Part shown: one piece after another, positions 21,616 through 33,432 of the stretch | Layout of the letters: each line of letters starts with the position of its first letter | Numbering within the stretch: position 1 is the stretch's first letter | NCBI GenBank assembly: GCA_021018995.1 | Contig: CM037595.1 | Coordinates: forward strand, 91,152,491-91,216,490 | Source of the DNA: Chloranthus sessilifolius | Taxonomy: Eukaryota; Streptophyta; Magnoliopsida; Chloranthales; Chloranthaceae | Reading direction: 5' to 3' | DNA length: 64,000 nt | Notes under the pieces: generated by a model | Seen by the model: only the letters and a program-made list of their open reading frames with translations | Told to the model about the DNA's origin: nothing | Database searches by the model: none | Program-made: the position numbers and the translations under genes

Positions 21616-22929
21616 CAGTGACAACCCGAATTTATGTGCTCGAAAATCCGTGCCATCAGGATCATACTCTGGATGATCCCCAGGACAAATCATAGAGTGT
21701 CTGCTCGTCTAGCTGAAATCAGAACAGAAACTGTCCAGCAGTGATAGATCGAGTCATCATATATGGCTTTAAAAGAGAGAAAAAATAAACAATACATGTA
21801 TATATATATATATCAAAAGAATATACATCCTAAAAAAGGAACCAAGAAGAGCCATTGGTGATGGACATCTATCACCCAAACAATGGTTCTTAATAGTGGT
21901 TCCTATAGAATATATAATAAAACATGTAAAACATCTATAAAAAAATAAATACAGAAAGTGGCAACCAGGTACACAATAATCCAGAGTATCATACAAAAAT
22001 CTCCAAAATAATGATAAACTAGTACCCCGACAGCTAATAGAACTCGTCAGCTGGGGTATCAGTATCCTCCTCCTCAGCCTCTGGATCAGGCTGGTAGTCA
22101 GGGTCGCTCTCGGTACCGGGAGCTCTAGCCTCAGAACCTATAATTGTTATAGAAAATAAGGCAAGCTAACCATCTAAGCTCAGTAGCAGAATTTCAGTTA
22201 AAATTGCATCTTAATTGTAAAACATGGTTGCAGAAGATATTGACAGAATTGAATAGATGCAAGCAGATGTTTCAGATATGTAGAATTTATCAAACAGGCA
22301 GATCTTATTAGAGTTTTCAGAATGTTATGTATATAGTGTTTAATGACTTAGAATAGTAAACTTAAGTAACTCCCGTGAGTATAGCACGTGGTAGCCAGAT
22401 TTGGTCCTATGGGTAATCCCGACCATCGTCGTTCACATGAACAATTTCAGGAATGCAACAATGCCTCAACTATGAAGTGCAATTGTGCCGAGGATTTCCA
22501 AGTAGATGCACGATTGTGCCAGACACGGATATACCGCCGAGTCGGTGAGATTCGTCAGATTATGAAACCTCAAATCACATGCAGACATATTATACATAAC
22601 GGAAATCAGGTGGCAGGTGACAAGTGTCAGATAGCAAGAGTCAGATATAATAGAGTTGTCACACATATGCCAAACATGATTGGAAAGTAAAATCAGACTA
22701 TGCAGTCGAATGCAGAAAATTTGAAACCCATGAGATCAAGAATAAATGCAATTTCAGTTGAATTCTCCTACCTCAGGTCAGACCTTTCTAAGCAAATCTA
22801 AAGCTTTTCTGAACGTCAGGGTCTGATTCTAGACCATAGTACACTAGGTGTCAGGTATGTCAGACCATTAACTGGCACTGTGTCCAACAGCTTTAAATTT
22901 ACAAATTCCATACAGGTCAAAAACAGGGG

Positions 22930-23051
22930 TGATTGGTCGATCAACACCTTGATTTATCGATCAATCCTCCTCCTTGATCGATCAATGACCTCATTGATCA
23001 ATCAATCCCCTCCAAATACTCACAAGTGACAAGTCCAATTGATCGATCAAT
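22930..23051. promoter_or_regulatory. Remaining palindromes of A in its right LTR
   Basis: Five TTGATCGATCAA-type copies remain, several with transitions (TTGGTCGATCAA, TTTATCGATCAA, TTGATCAATCAA). They correspond to the first copies at 12970-13075 of the left LTR. Element B inserted in this array, immediately after a palindrome ending at 23049. Confidence 0.8.
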
Positions 23052-23053
23052 AG

Positions 23054-25627
23054 TGTGACAGCCCGGATTTTGGCACCCCGAAACCCGTGCCATCAGCATG
23101 ATCATCTTGACCGTGCCCCTTAGCTAAGCACAGAACACTGGTATATCAAGCATTGCAATAAAATAATAAACGAAATTGCGGAATTTGAATCTATATTAAT
23201 TAACTCTCCAAAAGACAGTTCTACCCTCATGCCTCTACATGAATGGAGAACCGATCCGAACCATCGATGATAGCAATCATCACGGATGGTTCGCCCCAAA
23301 AATAATCCCATCTATATATATACATGGTTTAAACAGAATCAAGGCTTGACATACCAAGCCGTACAAAAACTCTCTCCAAAATCCCTCAAAGTGGCACAAC
23401 GGAGTCCTCTAGAAGAAGTCCTCTGGAGGTGGCTCCAACTCTTCATGGGATCGGCGTCTCCAAGCCTCTGCTAGTAGTGGACTGCGACGATAGTCTATAG
23501 GGTGAGGTCCATCCTAGCTCAATTGGGAACAAACAGAGTTGAACATATAAATTATGACTCACATATATTCCATGATATGTCATGCATGATGTGTCTATGC
23601 AATTATTGATGAAGCTTAAAAGCATTTCGTTTCTGTTGATTACTTATGTTTTCATTTACTCATGAATAATGAGAAGGCCTAAAGCAAAACTTAAACTTTC
23701 AACTTAAGTAATCCCAGCAATATAGCATCGAGCCCCGATGAGATACCCATCATCGCCATCTATATAGATTTTAACCGTATTCCTGAATACAAAGTAGTAC
23801 CAAGCCCCTTTCACGGGATTGGTGGCGGGTTTCACTTGTCTCAATCAACACCCACGGGTGTGCTTACTATGTACGGATAAGCCTCCGCACTGGCCTACGG
23901 TTTCGCCGCCGTATCGGTCACGGATATCCTGCCGTGTCAGTCGTGGATATCCCGCCACGTCGGTGGGGTACCCTATCAAACCTCAAATAATAAAAATATC
24001 GGTGCCTTACATATAGTTATTCACCGTGTAAATGTGCTATCTTATATCAGTTAGGCCCTATCAAACATGATCCAATCCTTGGATACATCCCTGGGATGTA
24101 TCCATTTACTTGCATCACACCTGATGCTCTTATCTCTTTACTTCTTCATCCCCTGGGATGGCTCATTATGATTACTGTTATGGATGTCACACACACACAC
24201 TTTTCACAAATTCTTAAGAAATAATATTTGAATTGAATTCTATATCACTACATACATGCTCTTGTAAAATAAAGTACATGTTCAAGGTGTTCCCTACCTC
24301 AAGTCTTCATTTGATCAATGCATCAAGGTCCCACGTGGCTCCTTGTGCACTAGTCCACACGTACCACCTATGGTACCATATAACAGGTGAAACACATCAC
24401 AAAGGATGCAATAAAGAAGGTGTAAGACCCTCTAAGAATCTTAAAGTCAAACCCAAAAGTCAACACAATTCATCTCAGTCGATTAATCGAATTCCAAAAT
24501 CGATTAATCGAATCTGGTTCGATTAATCGATTTCCAAAATCGATTAATCGAAGGTCAATATCGATTAATCGAAATTCTCCTTTTCGCAAAGTCGATCCTC
24601 AATTCGAACAGTCAAGTTTTCATTCGATTAATCGAATCCAATTTCGATTAATCGAAATTCTTCTTTTCGCAAAGTAGACTCACGTAATAATGAAGTTTTC
24701 ATTCGACATCAATCCAATTTCGATTAATCGAAATTCTTCTTCGCAAAGTCGACTCTCGCCTCAATAAATGAGTTTCACAAGTTGATTAATCGATTCCAAA
24801 TCGATTAATCGAAAACTAAAATCGATTAATCGAAATCCCATTTCGATTAGTCGATTTTTCCTTAAGTCATTTCCTCAACCCCTGGGGTCCACTGGAGGTT
24901 CTCAGTCGATTAATCGATCCCCAAATCGATTAATCGAAATCCAAAGTCGACTAATCGAAATCAAATTCGATTAATCGAAATCGGGGTCCTCTGACCTTTC
25001 AACTTCCTGGCCAATTTCGATTAATCGAAACCCAATTTCGATTAATCGAAATTGTCAGATTCAGCCCCTCTCGAGCTGTTCTTCCCAATCTTCTTCCATA
25101 CTTTTTGTTCTATTTTTCTAGACCATTATCCTATACTTTAGCCCACTTTCAACCACAACTTAACCCCTATAATCTATGCATTTTAATTACAAAAATCTTA
25201 CCTTGAATAGATCTCAAGTTGATTTCAATCAAATAGTTGGAAGGCTAGGGTTTCGATTTTGGCTCTAATAGATCCAAATCGGGCTTTTATCTCTTGAACC
25301 CCCCCCTCCAATCAGTTGCAATAACTCCTCTCTTACTTCTCTCTCTTTCTCTCTCTTCTTTACTCTCCTTCAACAACCAAAATACACCTCTAGGGTTATT
25401 AAACCCTTTTATCCTCTTTTCTCACTTGTGTGTTGAGCACATATACCGCGGTAGGTATATGCGACCTCACTTTTACAACACACACCACATAGACATTAAG
25501 TTTATCACATCTCATCCGTTCATCACACCTCATGCTAACTATTGGACTTCCGTTTGGTCAAACCTATGACCGATCGGGCACGGATCCCGAGGTCATAGTT
25601 TTAGCGTGATTTTTTCGAGCTATTACA
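23054..25627 (-). repeat. Chromovirus B, 3' LTR
   Basis: A 2574-bp LTR, TGTGACAGCCC to TATTACA, followed by TCCTCCCC and GGGAATTTTCATCCCCG, the polypurine-tract neighbourhood also seen in A and C. Internally it has palindrome array B1 and, near 25270-25400, a CT-rich tract. The LTR is clearly related to that of A at its first 20 bp but diverged elsewhere. Confidence 0.85.
24479..25049. promoter_or_regulatory. Phased palindrome array B1 (TCGATTAATCGA) in LTR of B
   Basis: About 18 copies, usually extended to TTCGATTAATCGAA. Starts: 24479, 24500, 24519, 24540, 24561; 24624, 24644; 24720; 24782, 24801, 24822, 24843; 24906, 24926, 24947, 24967; 25017, 25038. Steps inside groups are 19-21 bp. Variants (TTGATTAATCGA, TCGACTAATCGA, TCGATTAGTCGA) are single transitions. 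Confidence 0.9.
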
Positions 25628-25891
25628 TCCTCCCCACCTTGGGAATTTTCATCCCCGAAAATAACCCAAGGTGTGTCTCTCTGGGTTTCTGTCTCCCCCC
25701 TCCCCACACTTTCAGGTGAGGTGCTCCAATTGACTTAGACGTATTTAAGTATCCACACATTCACACATACAAGCATGGAAGTAAAATTTAACAAAAGTGA
25801 ACAATGTACACTAAAAGTTTGATTTGTATTAAGGATTGAATATTTTTACAATGCCAATAAGTTGGCGTACAATAAAATCTACAGGTAAAAA

Positions 25892-27404
25892 TCAAAATGC
25901 AAAATACGGCTGGAGTGGCTGGGCTTGGTGGTGGACTGTCTTTGGTGAGCGGTGGTCAGGGCTGTGGTGTCTCTGTCGGCGGAGCAGATGTGGAAGGAGC
26001 CATGTCTGTGGTGGGATGGAAGACGGGTCCTCGATGGAAGGCGGTGCGTCCGGCCGTCCACTCCTCCTCCTGGGCGAGGTAGCGGCGGTAGTCGGGTAGA
26101 TGTGGCGGAGGGTGTGAAATAGGAGGAAGTCTATCCTCCGGTTCATCCTCTCATTGTTGGCCTCCATGCGAGCCAACACGTCCTCGATGGTAGGACCGGG
26201 TGGAGCGGCGCGCCGGCGGTAGGATGAGGTGGGTGTCGCGGGCGCGGGAGTAAGGTGTGGCGCTTGGTGAGGTCAGTGGTGTGGAGGGAACCCTCCACGG
26301 ATGGCTCTGGGAATAGGGTGTGCCACACCCACTGGGGTTATCGCCGAGGTGGTGGGGTGGTGGCGGTCACTGCCGCTGCCGGGCTGCGCTAGGCGGGAGC
26401 GGGACCCGAGCCGGTAGGGTCCGCTTTAGAAGGTTGTAGCTACGGGTCCATGAAGACTTTGTAAATGTCTTCACGCGATCCGTAGCCCTCACCTCGTGAG
26501 GTGAGATGGTGTAGGAGGGCTCGTCGGAGTAGCACTCCAACATGCTCGATATAAGACGAGCATAGGGCATCTTTTCTTTGGGCCTCATGTTGCCCTTCAT
26601 CAACTTGCCCTTGATGTATTTCATCCCCTCTAGGATGACCATCGTGGCGTCGAACCACCGGCCACAGAAGGCCGCATAAAGTGCATGTTGCACTTTGTCC
26701 ACGCGTTCGGTGTCGTGGCGCATCGGGTAGAGGTTGCACTTGATTATGGAATCAAGCATCCACATGTAGGGTGGAAGGTCAACCCTCTTAATCGATGATC
26801 CCGACCCCTTCTTCCCGTTGGTCATGCGGGTCATGACCTCCTCAAAACGGGGTTCCTCCTCAAAGGGTGGGAAAAGAGTGGTCTCCGGGGTGAAATCGAG
26901 GTAACACTCGATTACCTCGTGGATGTGGCGACGAGTGATCGTATAGAGACGACCCTCAATTTTGGTTATGATGCAATCGTCGGTAGGGCCATCGGTTAGC
27001 CCTTGGTAAAAGAGTCTAACCAATCTAGGGTAGTATGAACCCCGGATTGGTTTTAGAAGGTTGCCGAGTCCGGCGTTGGTGAGGTAATTTCGAGCCCATT
27101 GGGTCTCGCCCGGTAAATCGGGATTGGTGAAAAGGGTAGGGTCTATAATATATTCGACCTCAAAGGTCTTTGCCGTCCACCATTCATTTGGTTGTTCAAC
27201 ATTGGTGGGTGGTGGTGGCATGGGGGTGGACTCGCGGGAAGACTCGCGCGTAGACGCGCTCGTCGAACCGGAGGTGGTCTCCGATTCCGACGGTGATGGG
27301 GTCCTCACCGGCGATGGGGTAGGTGGTGGTGGCGCGGCGTTCTTACGCCTAACCGGTAGCTTGGAGGTTGCCTTCTTCGAAGACAATCGGGTTTTGGGCG
27401 GCAT
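25892..27404 (-). pseudogene. Extra ORF (aORF) of chromovirus B, best preserved
   Basis: The first frame (27404-26367) is open for 345 codons. Residues 1-25 are basic (K-K-A-T-S-K-L-P-V-R-R-K), nuclear-signal-like; 25-70 are Pro/Ser/Thr-rich; from about 75 comes the core domain (E-W-W-T-A-K-T-F, P-R-L-V-R-L-F-Y-Q-G, M-W-M-L-D-S-I-I-K, F-C-G-R-W-F, P-Y-A-R-L-I-S-S-M). After a frame break around 26360 the C-terminal part continues in another frame (26179-25892) with E-D-V-L-A-R-M-E-A-N-N-E-R-M-N-R-R-I, a coiled-coil-like segment. Homologous to the ORFs at 14376-15923 and 43029-44431. It has no RT, integrase or known enzyme motif. Role unknown; the layout suggests a nuclear, dimerising protein. 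Confidence 0.8.
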
Positions 27405-27629
27405 TTTGAGAAAATCTAGGGTTTTCTAGTTCAACTTGAAGGGAAAAACACAAATCTAAGGTTTACCTTAGGTGTCGATGTGAAAATGGGGGTGAATCGC
27501 CGAAAAAATCCAAACCCTAGGGCACCGGCTTGTCGGAGAAGAGGAAGAAGGTGAAACGCCAAAAACCCGAAGCAAGAAAAATTTCGAATGGGGAATAAAA
27601 TCCCCAATCTTATATATATAGCCCGCGGC

Positions 27630-28274
27630 TCGATTAATCGAAATTCAGAATCGATTAATCGAGATTTCAAACTAAGTTAAGCCGCGTAAAATCGATTAAT
27701 CGATTTCCCAAATCGATTAATCGAAAGTCAAATTCGATTAATCGAAACCATTTCGATTAATCGAAATCGTATCTATTTAAAACTTTAAATTTTTAAGCTC
27801 ACTGGCGCGAGCCAGTCGATTAATCAAAATCCATTTCGATTAATCGAAATTCCAAAATCGATTAATCGAATTTAATTTCGATTAATCGAAATCGTGCTGT
27901 AACTTCTAAATTTCCAGAATTTCTTAAATTATTCGATTAATCGAATCCATTTTGATTAATCGAAATTTCAAAATCGATTAATCGAAATCCACTTCGATTA
28001 ATCGAAATCGTCCATTTGATTTCAAATTCTCGTAAGTCCCTTTAATAAATCGATTAATCGAATATAATTCGATTAATCGAAATTTCAAAATCGATTAGTC
28101 GATTCCAAATCGATTAATCGAGATTCCAATTCGATTAATCGAAATTGTCCTTCTATGTATATTCTAACTCTCTTTTAAATTTCCAGTCACTGGCACATGC
28201 CAGTCGACTAATCGAACAAAATCGATTAATCGAAATTCCAAATCGATTAATCGATTTGAAATTCGATTAATCGG
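27630..28274. promoter_or_regulatory. Phased palindrome array B2 upstream of aORF B
   Basis: About 23 copies of TCGATTAATCGA. Starts: 27630, 27651, 27692, 27713, 27734, 27753; 27816, 27836, 27858, 27878; 27933, 27952, 27974, 27994; 28050, 28069, 28091, 28110, 28131; 28204, 28222, 28243, 28263. Steps are 18-22 bp, with one double step of 41. It lies between the chromodomain remnant and the aORF start (27404). Confidence 0.9.
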
Positions 28275-28499
28275 TTTTGCCCAATTTCTTCAGAATTCCA
28301 ATCTCTTTATTTCTTTGATTTCTTTTGGTAGTTTATGACATCAAGTGATCCATAGTTCCATAAAAATACATACACTTGGTCATATATATACAAGAAAGAA
28401 ATACTCCTTTCATCATACAATCGAGCAAATTTTTTTTTTTTTTTCCATCGAATCACAAGGATCGTGGAGATTCCACGAACACGTTCGTGGTTTACATTG

Positions 28500-28735
28500 A
28501 ATCCTCACGTCGTTTGAAACAAGGCTGGATATTGTTCTTTCACATCGGCCTCTCTTTCCCAAGTAGCCTCTTCTTTTGGATGATTGTTCCACCGAACAAG
28601 CACTAAGGGAATCACTTTAGTGCGCAGTACTTGTTCCTTTCAATCCAAGATTTCCACTGGTTCCTCTATCATGCTCATGTCCTCACACATCTCTATAGGT
28701 TGCTTTCCTAATACATGGGACGGATCGTTCAAGTG
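28500..28735 (-). pseudogene. Chromovirus B chromodomain remnant
   Basis: Minus-strand translation gives D-P-S-H-V-L, P-I-E-M-C-E-D, E-E-P-V-E-I-L-D, an in-frame stop, K-E-Q-V-L-R-T-K, V-L-V-R-W-N-N-H and E-A-T-W-E-R-E, the standard end of Tekay/Del-like pol. It is cut at 28735 by the deletion junction with the A LTR. Confidence 0.8.
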
Positions 28736-29348
28736 TAAATGCTCACCTCTAATTAGGCCCTTTCGAGGTCTCGGCAAGCGCGATCCGGAGGGTTTCGGAT
28801 CCGACTCTCGGAGTTTATCACCGGTATGACTCAGACAAGGAGACTATCGGCGCCGGTTCAGCATGCAGAGACCTTACACATACCTAGACTATATGTGAGC
28901 TCGTCTTATTGAACTCTCCTCACCCTAATTCAGATTGACGCACGACCTCGGGTATCCCTAACCCTGTTTCCTCAAGAACTCACTCAGAACCCAACTTAGC
29001 TACAGATTTTTCAGGTCAAGAAGGAAGAGGAAGATGAAATTTAGGTATGCAACTCTTCTTCCTTCTCTTATAAGCTAAGGAACAGAATATCCTTGATATT
29101 TTTATTTCCCATGACTTAAGTTCCGGTGTGGAGCACCTACACGGTCTCTACGGTGTAACACGCCGTATCAACGTCTCTCAAGACTCGGCTCTAAACGTGA
29201 ATTCCCATGTGAATTCATCCACATGTGGATTAATATTATTTCTTATAATATTAATTTCAAATTTTTAAACATGTCTCGATTTTTGTGTCGGGCACACATA
29301 TCGAAACAGTTAGGTTCTTATTCAGAATTTTAGGGTCGTTACAACTCT

Positions 29349-31563
29349 CCCCATCTATATATGTAATTAGAAATAGATTCCCCTTCCCTTGCCCTCATCT
29401 CTTCCCCGCCAAACCCCATTTCCCTCAATCAATTTTTTACGCATCTCTTTTCAAGATCCAGGGTTTCGTCTCAAGCTCATACGAACTCGTAAGCACTCGA
29501 AACCCTAATTCTCAATGGACTTAATTTTGAACATCTATTCTTATTTTTTTTCAAATTAAAAAAAAAAAACAGAATGCTTGAATTGTTTTCTATTTTACTT
29601 GTTAGTGTCTATTTTTTGCTTTTTGTAATTTGGTATCTACGAATCAAAATCTTTGTTTCAAAGTTCTCACAATATGTGCTGATTTTGTGGTTTCTCAGAT
29701 TGAGTTCTTGAATATTTCTGGTTAGGGATTTAGTATTGTTTTCAAAATTTAAATGTCAGTTTTTACCTTTTCTAGGGCCGATCTCTATTTTTTGGGGCTT
29801 GTACTATTGAATTTTCAATTTCTTTATTAATTATTGATCATAATTAGATATTTGAAATTGGTAATATGTATGATCTACTAGGGAACTGATGCTTGATTTC
29901 ATGAATCTTGATTTCTTACGATTTAGGGTTTATTTTGGGGGAAATATGAGTGACGTACTCTAATCATTTAGGTTGAGGAAAAAATATTCTTTTTTATTTA
30001 AAATTATTTTATAAATTGGGAAGCTTTGTGTTTCAGGTAGATGATTTTTTCTTTTAGAACCTGGATTGTTTATCCATATCCATGCCTTCCAATTTTGTCC
30101 AGTGTTTTATGAAAAATGCTTGGAACTTTGAATTGGTGAACCTTTCGCGAATCAAAATAAAAAAATGATCGTGATTCTGTTCTCTGTTCTAGCTTGAGTC
30201 TGATACAAAATTTTCGCTGCTTAAAATTCTTCATTAATGAATTTTTATATCATCAGATAATTTCTCATGCGTAGCTGATTGGTTATCTTATATTTTCAGA
30301 AGGTGCGATTGGGAATTAAGTGTCCCATGATGCATGAATAGCTTCTCGAGCTGATTATTTTTTTCATTTTTTATTATAGATTATTTTCTTTTTTTAATTA
30401 TGTTTTGAATTTTGGTTAAGCTTAGGTATCGCCTCACTAGGGCCTAATCGCCTCAGCTAGATCTTTCCCATTTAAAACAATGGTCATAAGGTGAACTCTT
30501 GAGTATTATATAATATTTATAGTACTTTTTGAGTATTATATTTGTAATTTGATCAAATAATTGTATGGTGTGGCAGATTATTGGGTGGCAATGTTGGGGT
30601 TTTGTCATAGTCGATACCTCATGCCTTTTGTTTGACGTTGGCACATATGCCTATATATGATTAAATACTATTTTATATTTTGAAAATTTGAGTTCTAAGC
30701 TACTCTTTTTCCGATTCTAATTGCAAAATTTGACTTCTTCTATAACGAGACTTTCTTTATTCTCTATTATCTCTCACTCTCTCTCTCTCTCTCTAATAAC
30801 AAAGAAACCAAACTCTCAAAAATCGACATAAACCTACACATAATTACAGAAAATGCCATCACCTTTAAATCACCTCCCCCTCTTCACCAACAGCTCATCT
30901 TCTCCACAAACTCCTGACAGAAAAGATGACGAAAAGGGCAAAGTCACTCTTTATTTATTTCTTTAGATCTGTATCCGAACATACCAAATTTTGCCAAGTT
31001 TTTCGAATTTTAACCTAGCCGATTTATTACCTAACCCGACTTTGTGACTATGATTTAGAATGCCAAACATGACTAATTGCGATTTTAGTCATTAAAAAAA
31101 AAAGTAAAATAAAATAAAAACAACTATATGCGATTAGCATGGACCCAGGCACCTAGGACCAACTCTTCTTTTTAACTGTTCATTTCAAAAATATCGATTT
31201 AATGATCATAATTTTGGTATAGGCGCATGAGTTGGTATTAGTTAAGCATCTCAAGTACATTTTGAAATTTGTGCCACGTGGAAACACCATATGAAATTTT
31301 CAGTGTAAAATTTGGCATGAAACATGTTTTTATAATCCGATTTAACGCAATCAAAGGTCATAAATAATTAATGATATCATGCAAATCTAGATGATAGAGA
31401 TTGTGTTTCACGCCAAATTCTTGACGATCTTCAATTGTGCTGAATCTGATGATGGAATTCATGTTCTGTGTCAAATTTTTGTTCCAAAAATATTTGTTTC
31501 TATAAAGTATTTGGCTTGTGTACTTTTAAATGGTACTCATTTCACCTCTAAGCTACACATGAC
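29349..31563. other. Helitron interior, possible captured 5' leader and intron
   Basis: After the target duplication of A the Helitron resumes. The part 29380-29520 (CT-rich, then GGGTTTCGTCTCAAG and ACTCGAAACCCTAATTCTC) resembles a plant gene 5' leader, and the TTTT-rich stretch to about 30300 resembles a first intron, ending with TTTTCAG near 30298. A (CT)n tract is at 30772-30793. No coding exon could be identified, so gene capture is only a suggestion. Confidence 0.35.
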
Positions 31564-31572
31564 ATAGGATAA

Positions 31573-31968
31573 GGGAGCCATTACTTGCACTTGGAAATGT
31601 GGCCCATGCGCCGAAGTTAAAGACTTTGTATTTTAGGGACATGGGACATGTGAAAACGCAATCTAGGCTGTCTGATTTAAAGTTCATGATCTATAAATCC
31701 TCAGTGGATAAGATTGGAGCAAAACATGATATTTATCATATGATCATTGTTGTCAACCGTTGAATCAAATAATAGCTTTTGACTATATTTAATCACATGA
31801 TGAAGGTTATATTTCGTGCTAATCTTTTACACTTAATATCTGTAAATAATGGGCTCTAAATCAAACGGCTTAGATGGTGTTTTCATATAGCAGAGGTCGC
31901 CAAACTTATAGGTCTTTATTTTAAACTCGGTGCAAGGGCCAAGTTTCCGAGTGCAAGTAATGGCTCCC
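31573..31968. mobile_element. Mutator-like MITE with 9-bp target duplication
   Basis: Inverted ends GGGAGCCATTACTTGCACT (19 bp exact) extend as imperfect inverted repeat for about 110 bp. The 396-bp element is flanked by ATAGGATAA at 31564-31572 and 31969-31977, a perfect 9-bp duplication as made by Mutator-like transposases. It lies inside the Helitron and has no coding capacity. Confidence 0.9.
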
Positions 31969-32226
31969 ATAGGATAATCATTCATGAGGTCCATATAATG
32001 TCATTAGTAGGATAAAAAATAATCTCAAAAATCAAGAAAGAGTACATCAAACTAATACAAGACATAGAAGAAGCTAGCTTCATGTAGTAGACATAAAACA
32101 AATGGATTAAAAAGCCATAAGGAAATTGAAAGTACTCACCACAAAAAATCATGAATATAATCCCGCTTCCTTCTTCGTTATGATTTTATAGAGCAACACG
32201 TGCAAAACACGTGCATGCTTACTAGT

Positions 32227-32700
32227 TAAAATAAAGTTAAACAAGAATAAGTATAAGCAAAATTAACTATGAATAAGTGTGATTGATGATTAAGTACATT
32301 TAAACATAACAAACATATTAAGGTAACGAAGGATATATATTAAGCATGATTAAGCTCGTTAAGGAAGATTAAGTTAATTACATAAGCATATTAAGAAAGA
32401 TTAAGCTAATTAAATAGATATGTTAAGTATGATTCAACTTGTTAAATAAGGTTAAGCCGATCAAGTAAGCCAATTAAGCATAATTAAGCTAAGTATGATC
32501 AAGTAAGTTAAGTATGATTAAGTAAAATATGAATAAATTGTTTAAGCAAGTAAGCTAAGCAAGACTAAGTTTGATTGAGCTTCATTAAGGTTAAGATAAG
32601 TAAGATCAAACATGATGAAGTTTGATTATGTATGATGAATACTAAGTAAAGTAAGATTAAGCAAGATTAAGAAAGATTAAGTACGGCATGACTAGATATA
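32227..32700. repeat. Degenerate GATTAAG array, middle part
   Basis: Continuation of the array at 7085-7894 on the other side of the Helitron. Words GATTAAG, GATTAAGC, TTAAGTA and close variants fill the stretch up to the Mutator-like element. The last part contains AAGATTAAG words at 8-10 bp steps. Confidence 0.75.
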
Positions 32701-33327
32701 AGGGCACTTTAGAAAAACGTCCTTATTTTTCAAAGGCTTCAACATAATATACTGAAACCAAACTTTTCAGTAAATATTTTCACAATTTTTAGGAGTTTAA
32801 ATGGGTGTGAGATACAATTTTCTACATTTATGGTTGACTAGTGAATTTACCTTTCTACCTATGCTATAAAAGCTACATTCAAAAGGGTTGATTTCTGCTT
32901 TGTGAGTTTAATCGGACGGATTATATTTTCCGACGAAACTTGCCGGAACTCGGTGAAGATTGTTTCGTGCTCAAACTAGAAGCCGACACCTCCACACTTA
33001 TAGCCAAAGAACTCGCCGGAACTTGGGTGAGCCAAGTTTTGGTGAGCATATATAGGTTTATTTTCCCTTGTGTTCTGGCGAGTTCCGGTGAGTTATTTTC
33101 TGTCGAAGAAGTCAGGTTGTCGTCTCTTTGGCGTTTATTTGGCCGAAACGGATTGCTGCTGCTATCCTAATCAATCAGAAATGATCATACAAAATAAATC
33201 CAATTTGAAACCCCATTTATACAGCTTTGAAACCCCATTCATACAGCATAAACCCTATTTGTAAAGGCATTCTTGACCCAAACCGAGTTGTTAGCAACAA
33301 AGATGATCTAACATAAACCCTATTTAT

Positions 33328-33419
33328 AAAGGCATTATTGACCTTAGATGTTGCTGACTTGAGGTTGAAGAAGGTGATTAGCAAAAACGTCCCTCTTTGT
33401 AGACTTGAGGTTGAAGAAG
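33328..33419. repeat. Direct repeat, left copy, beside copia LTR
   Basis: About 92 bp starting AAAGGCATTATTGACC and ending GACTTGAGGTTGAAGAAG. It is nearly identical to 38144-38234 at the other side of the copia body. The GACTTGAGGTTGAAGAAG word itself occurs twice in each copy. Confidence 0.85.
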
Positions 33420-33432
33420 ATCTAGCATAAAC

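Larger units (their letters stand above)
23054..28735 (-). mobile_element. Chromovirus B: 5'-truncated element inside A
   Basis: It begins with an LTR (TGTGACAGCCC, 23054) and runs through polypurine tract, extra ORF and palindromes to the chromodomain, where it stops at 28735. Integrase core, RT, protease, gag and the 5' LTR are absent. Sequence at the right junction (TTCAAGTGTAAATGCTC) resembles the A LTR counterpart TCTCAAGTCTAAATGCTC, so a deletion with short homology removed the rest of B together with about 650 bp of A LTR. Confidence 0.85.
8013..29343 (-). mobile_element. Chromovirus A: complete, nested, dead Ty3/gypsy element
   Basis: The element begins TGTGACAGCCCGG at 8013 and ends GTTACA at 29343, flanked by ACTCT at 8008-8012 and 29344-29348. 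LTRs are 8013-14339 and 21617-29343, both enlarged by later insertions. The internal part, read on the minus strand, runs primer site, gag, protease, RT, RNase H, integrase, chromodomain, palindrome array, extra ORF, polypurine tract. Conserved sequence before the polypurine tract (GAATTTTCGTCCTC in plus orientation, encoding an F-E-D-E-N-like block) and the chromodomain point to the Tekay/Del-like chromovirus lineage. All genes are broken. Confidence 0.85.
21617..29343 (-). repeat. Chromovirus A, 5' LTR (right), split by B
   Basis: It begins AGTGACAACCC (first base changed from T) and ends GTTACA. LTR sequence runs 21617-23053 and resumes at 28736. The piece equal to 13080-13728 of the left LTR, including most of the palindrome array, is missing at the right junction of B. 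The resumed part carries the same CTCACCTCTAAT and CTCCGGAGG-type blocks as the left LTR. Confidence 0.85.
7895..32226 (+). mobile_element. Helitron carrying nested insertions
   Basis: The 5' end reads TCTTTACTATTATATAAAAA, preceded by A (7894). The 3' end has a CACGTG-caaaa-CACGTG hairpin at 32197-32213, then 8 bases and CTAGT at 32222-32226, followed by T (32227). A-TC...CTAGT-T and a hairpin roughly 10 bases from the end are standard Helitron signatures, and no target duplication is made. GATTAAG array lies on both sides. Without chromovirus A and its 5-bp duplication the Helitron is about 3.0 kb and has no Rep/helicase frame, so it is non-autonomous. Its remaining body is 7895-8012 and 29344-32226. 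Confidence 0.8.

Noticed and set aside
30420..31052. Possible second hAT MITE with right end GACTTTGTGACTATG
   Set aside because: No convincing left terminus or 8-bp duplication could be found, so only the right end is mentioned.
32940..33170. Plus-strand 76-residue frame as a captured gene piece in the Mutator-like element
   Set aside because: No recognisable domain; the repeated GCCGGAACT words suggest non-coding or decayed sequence.
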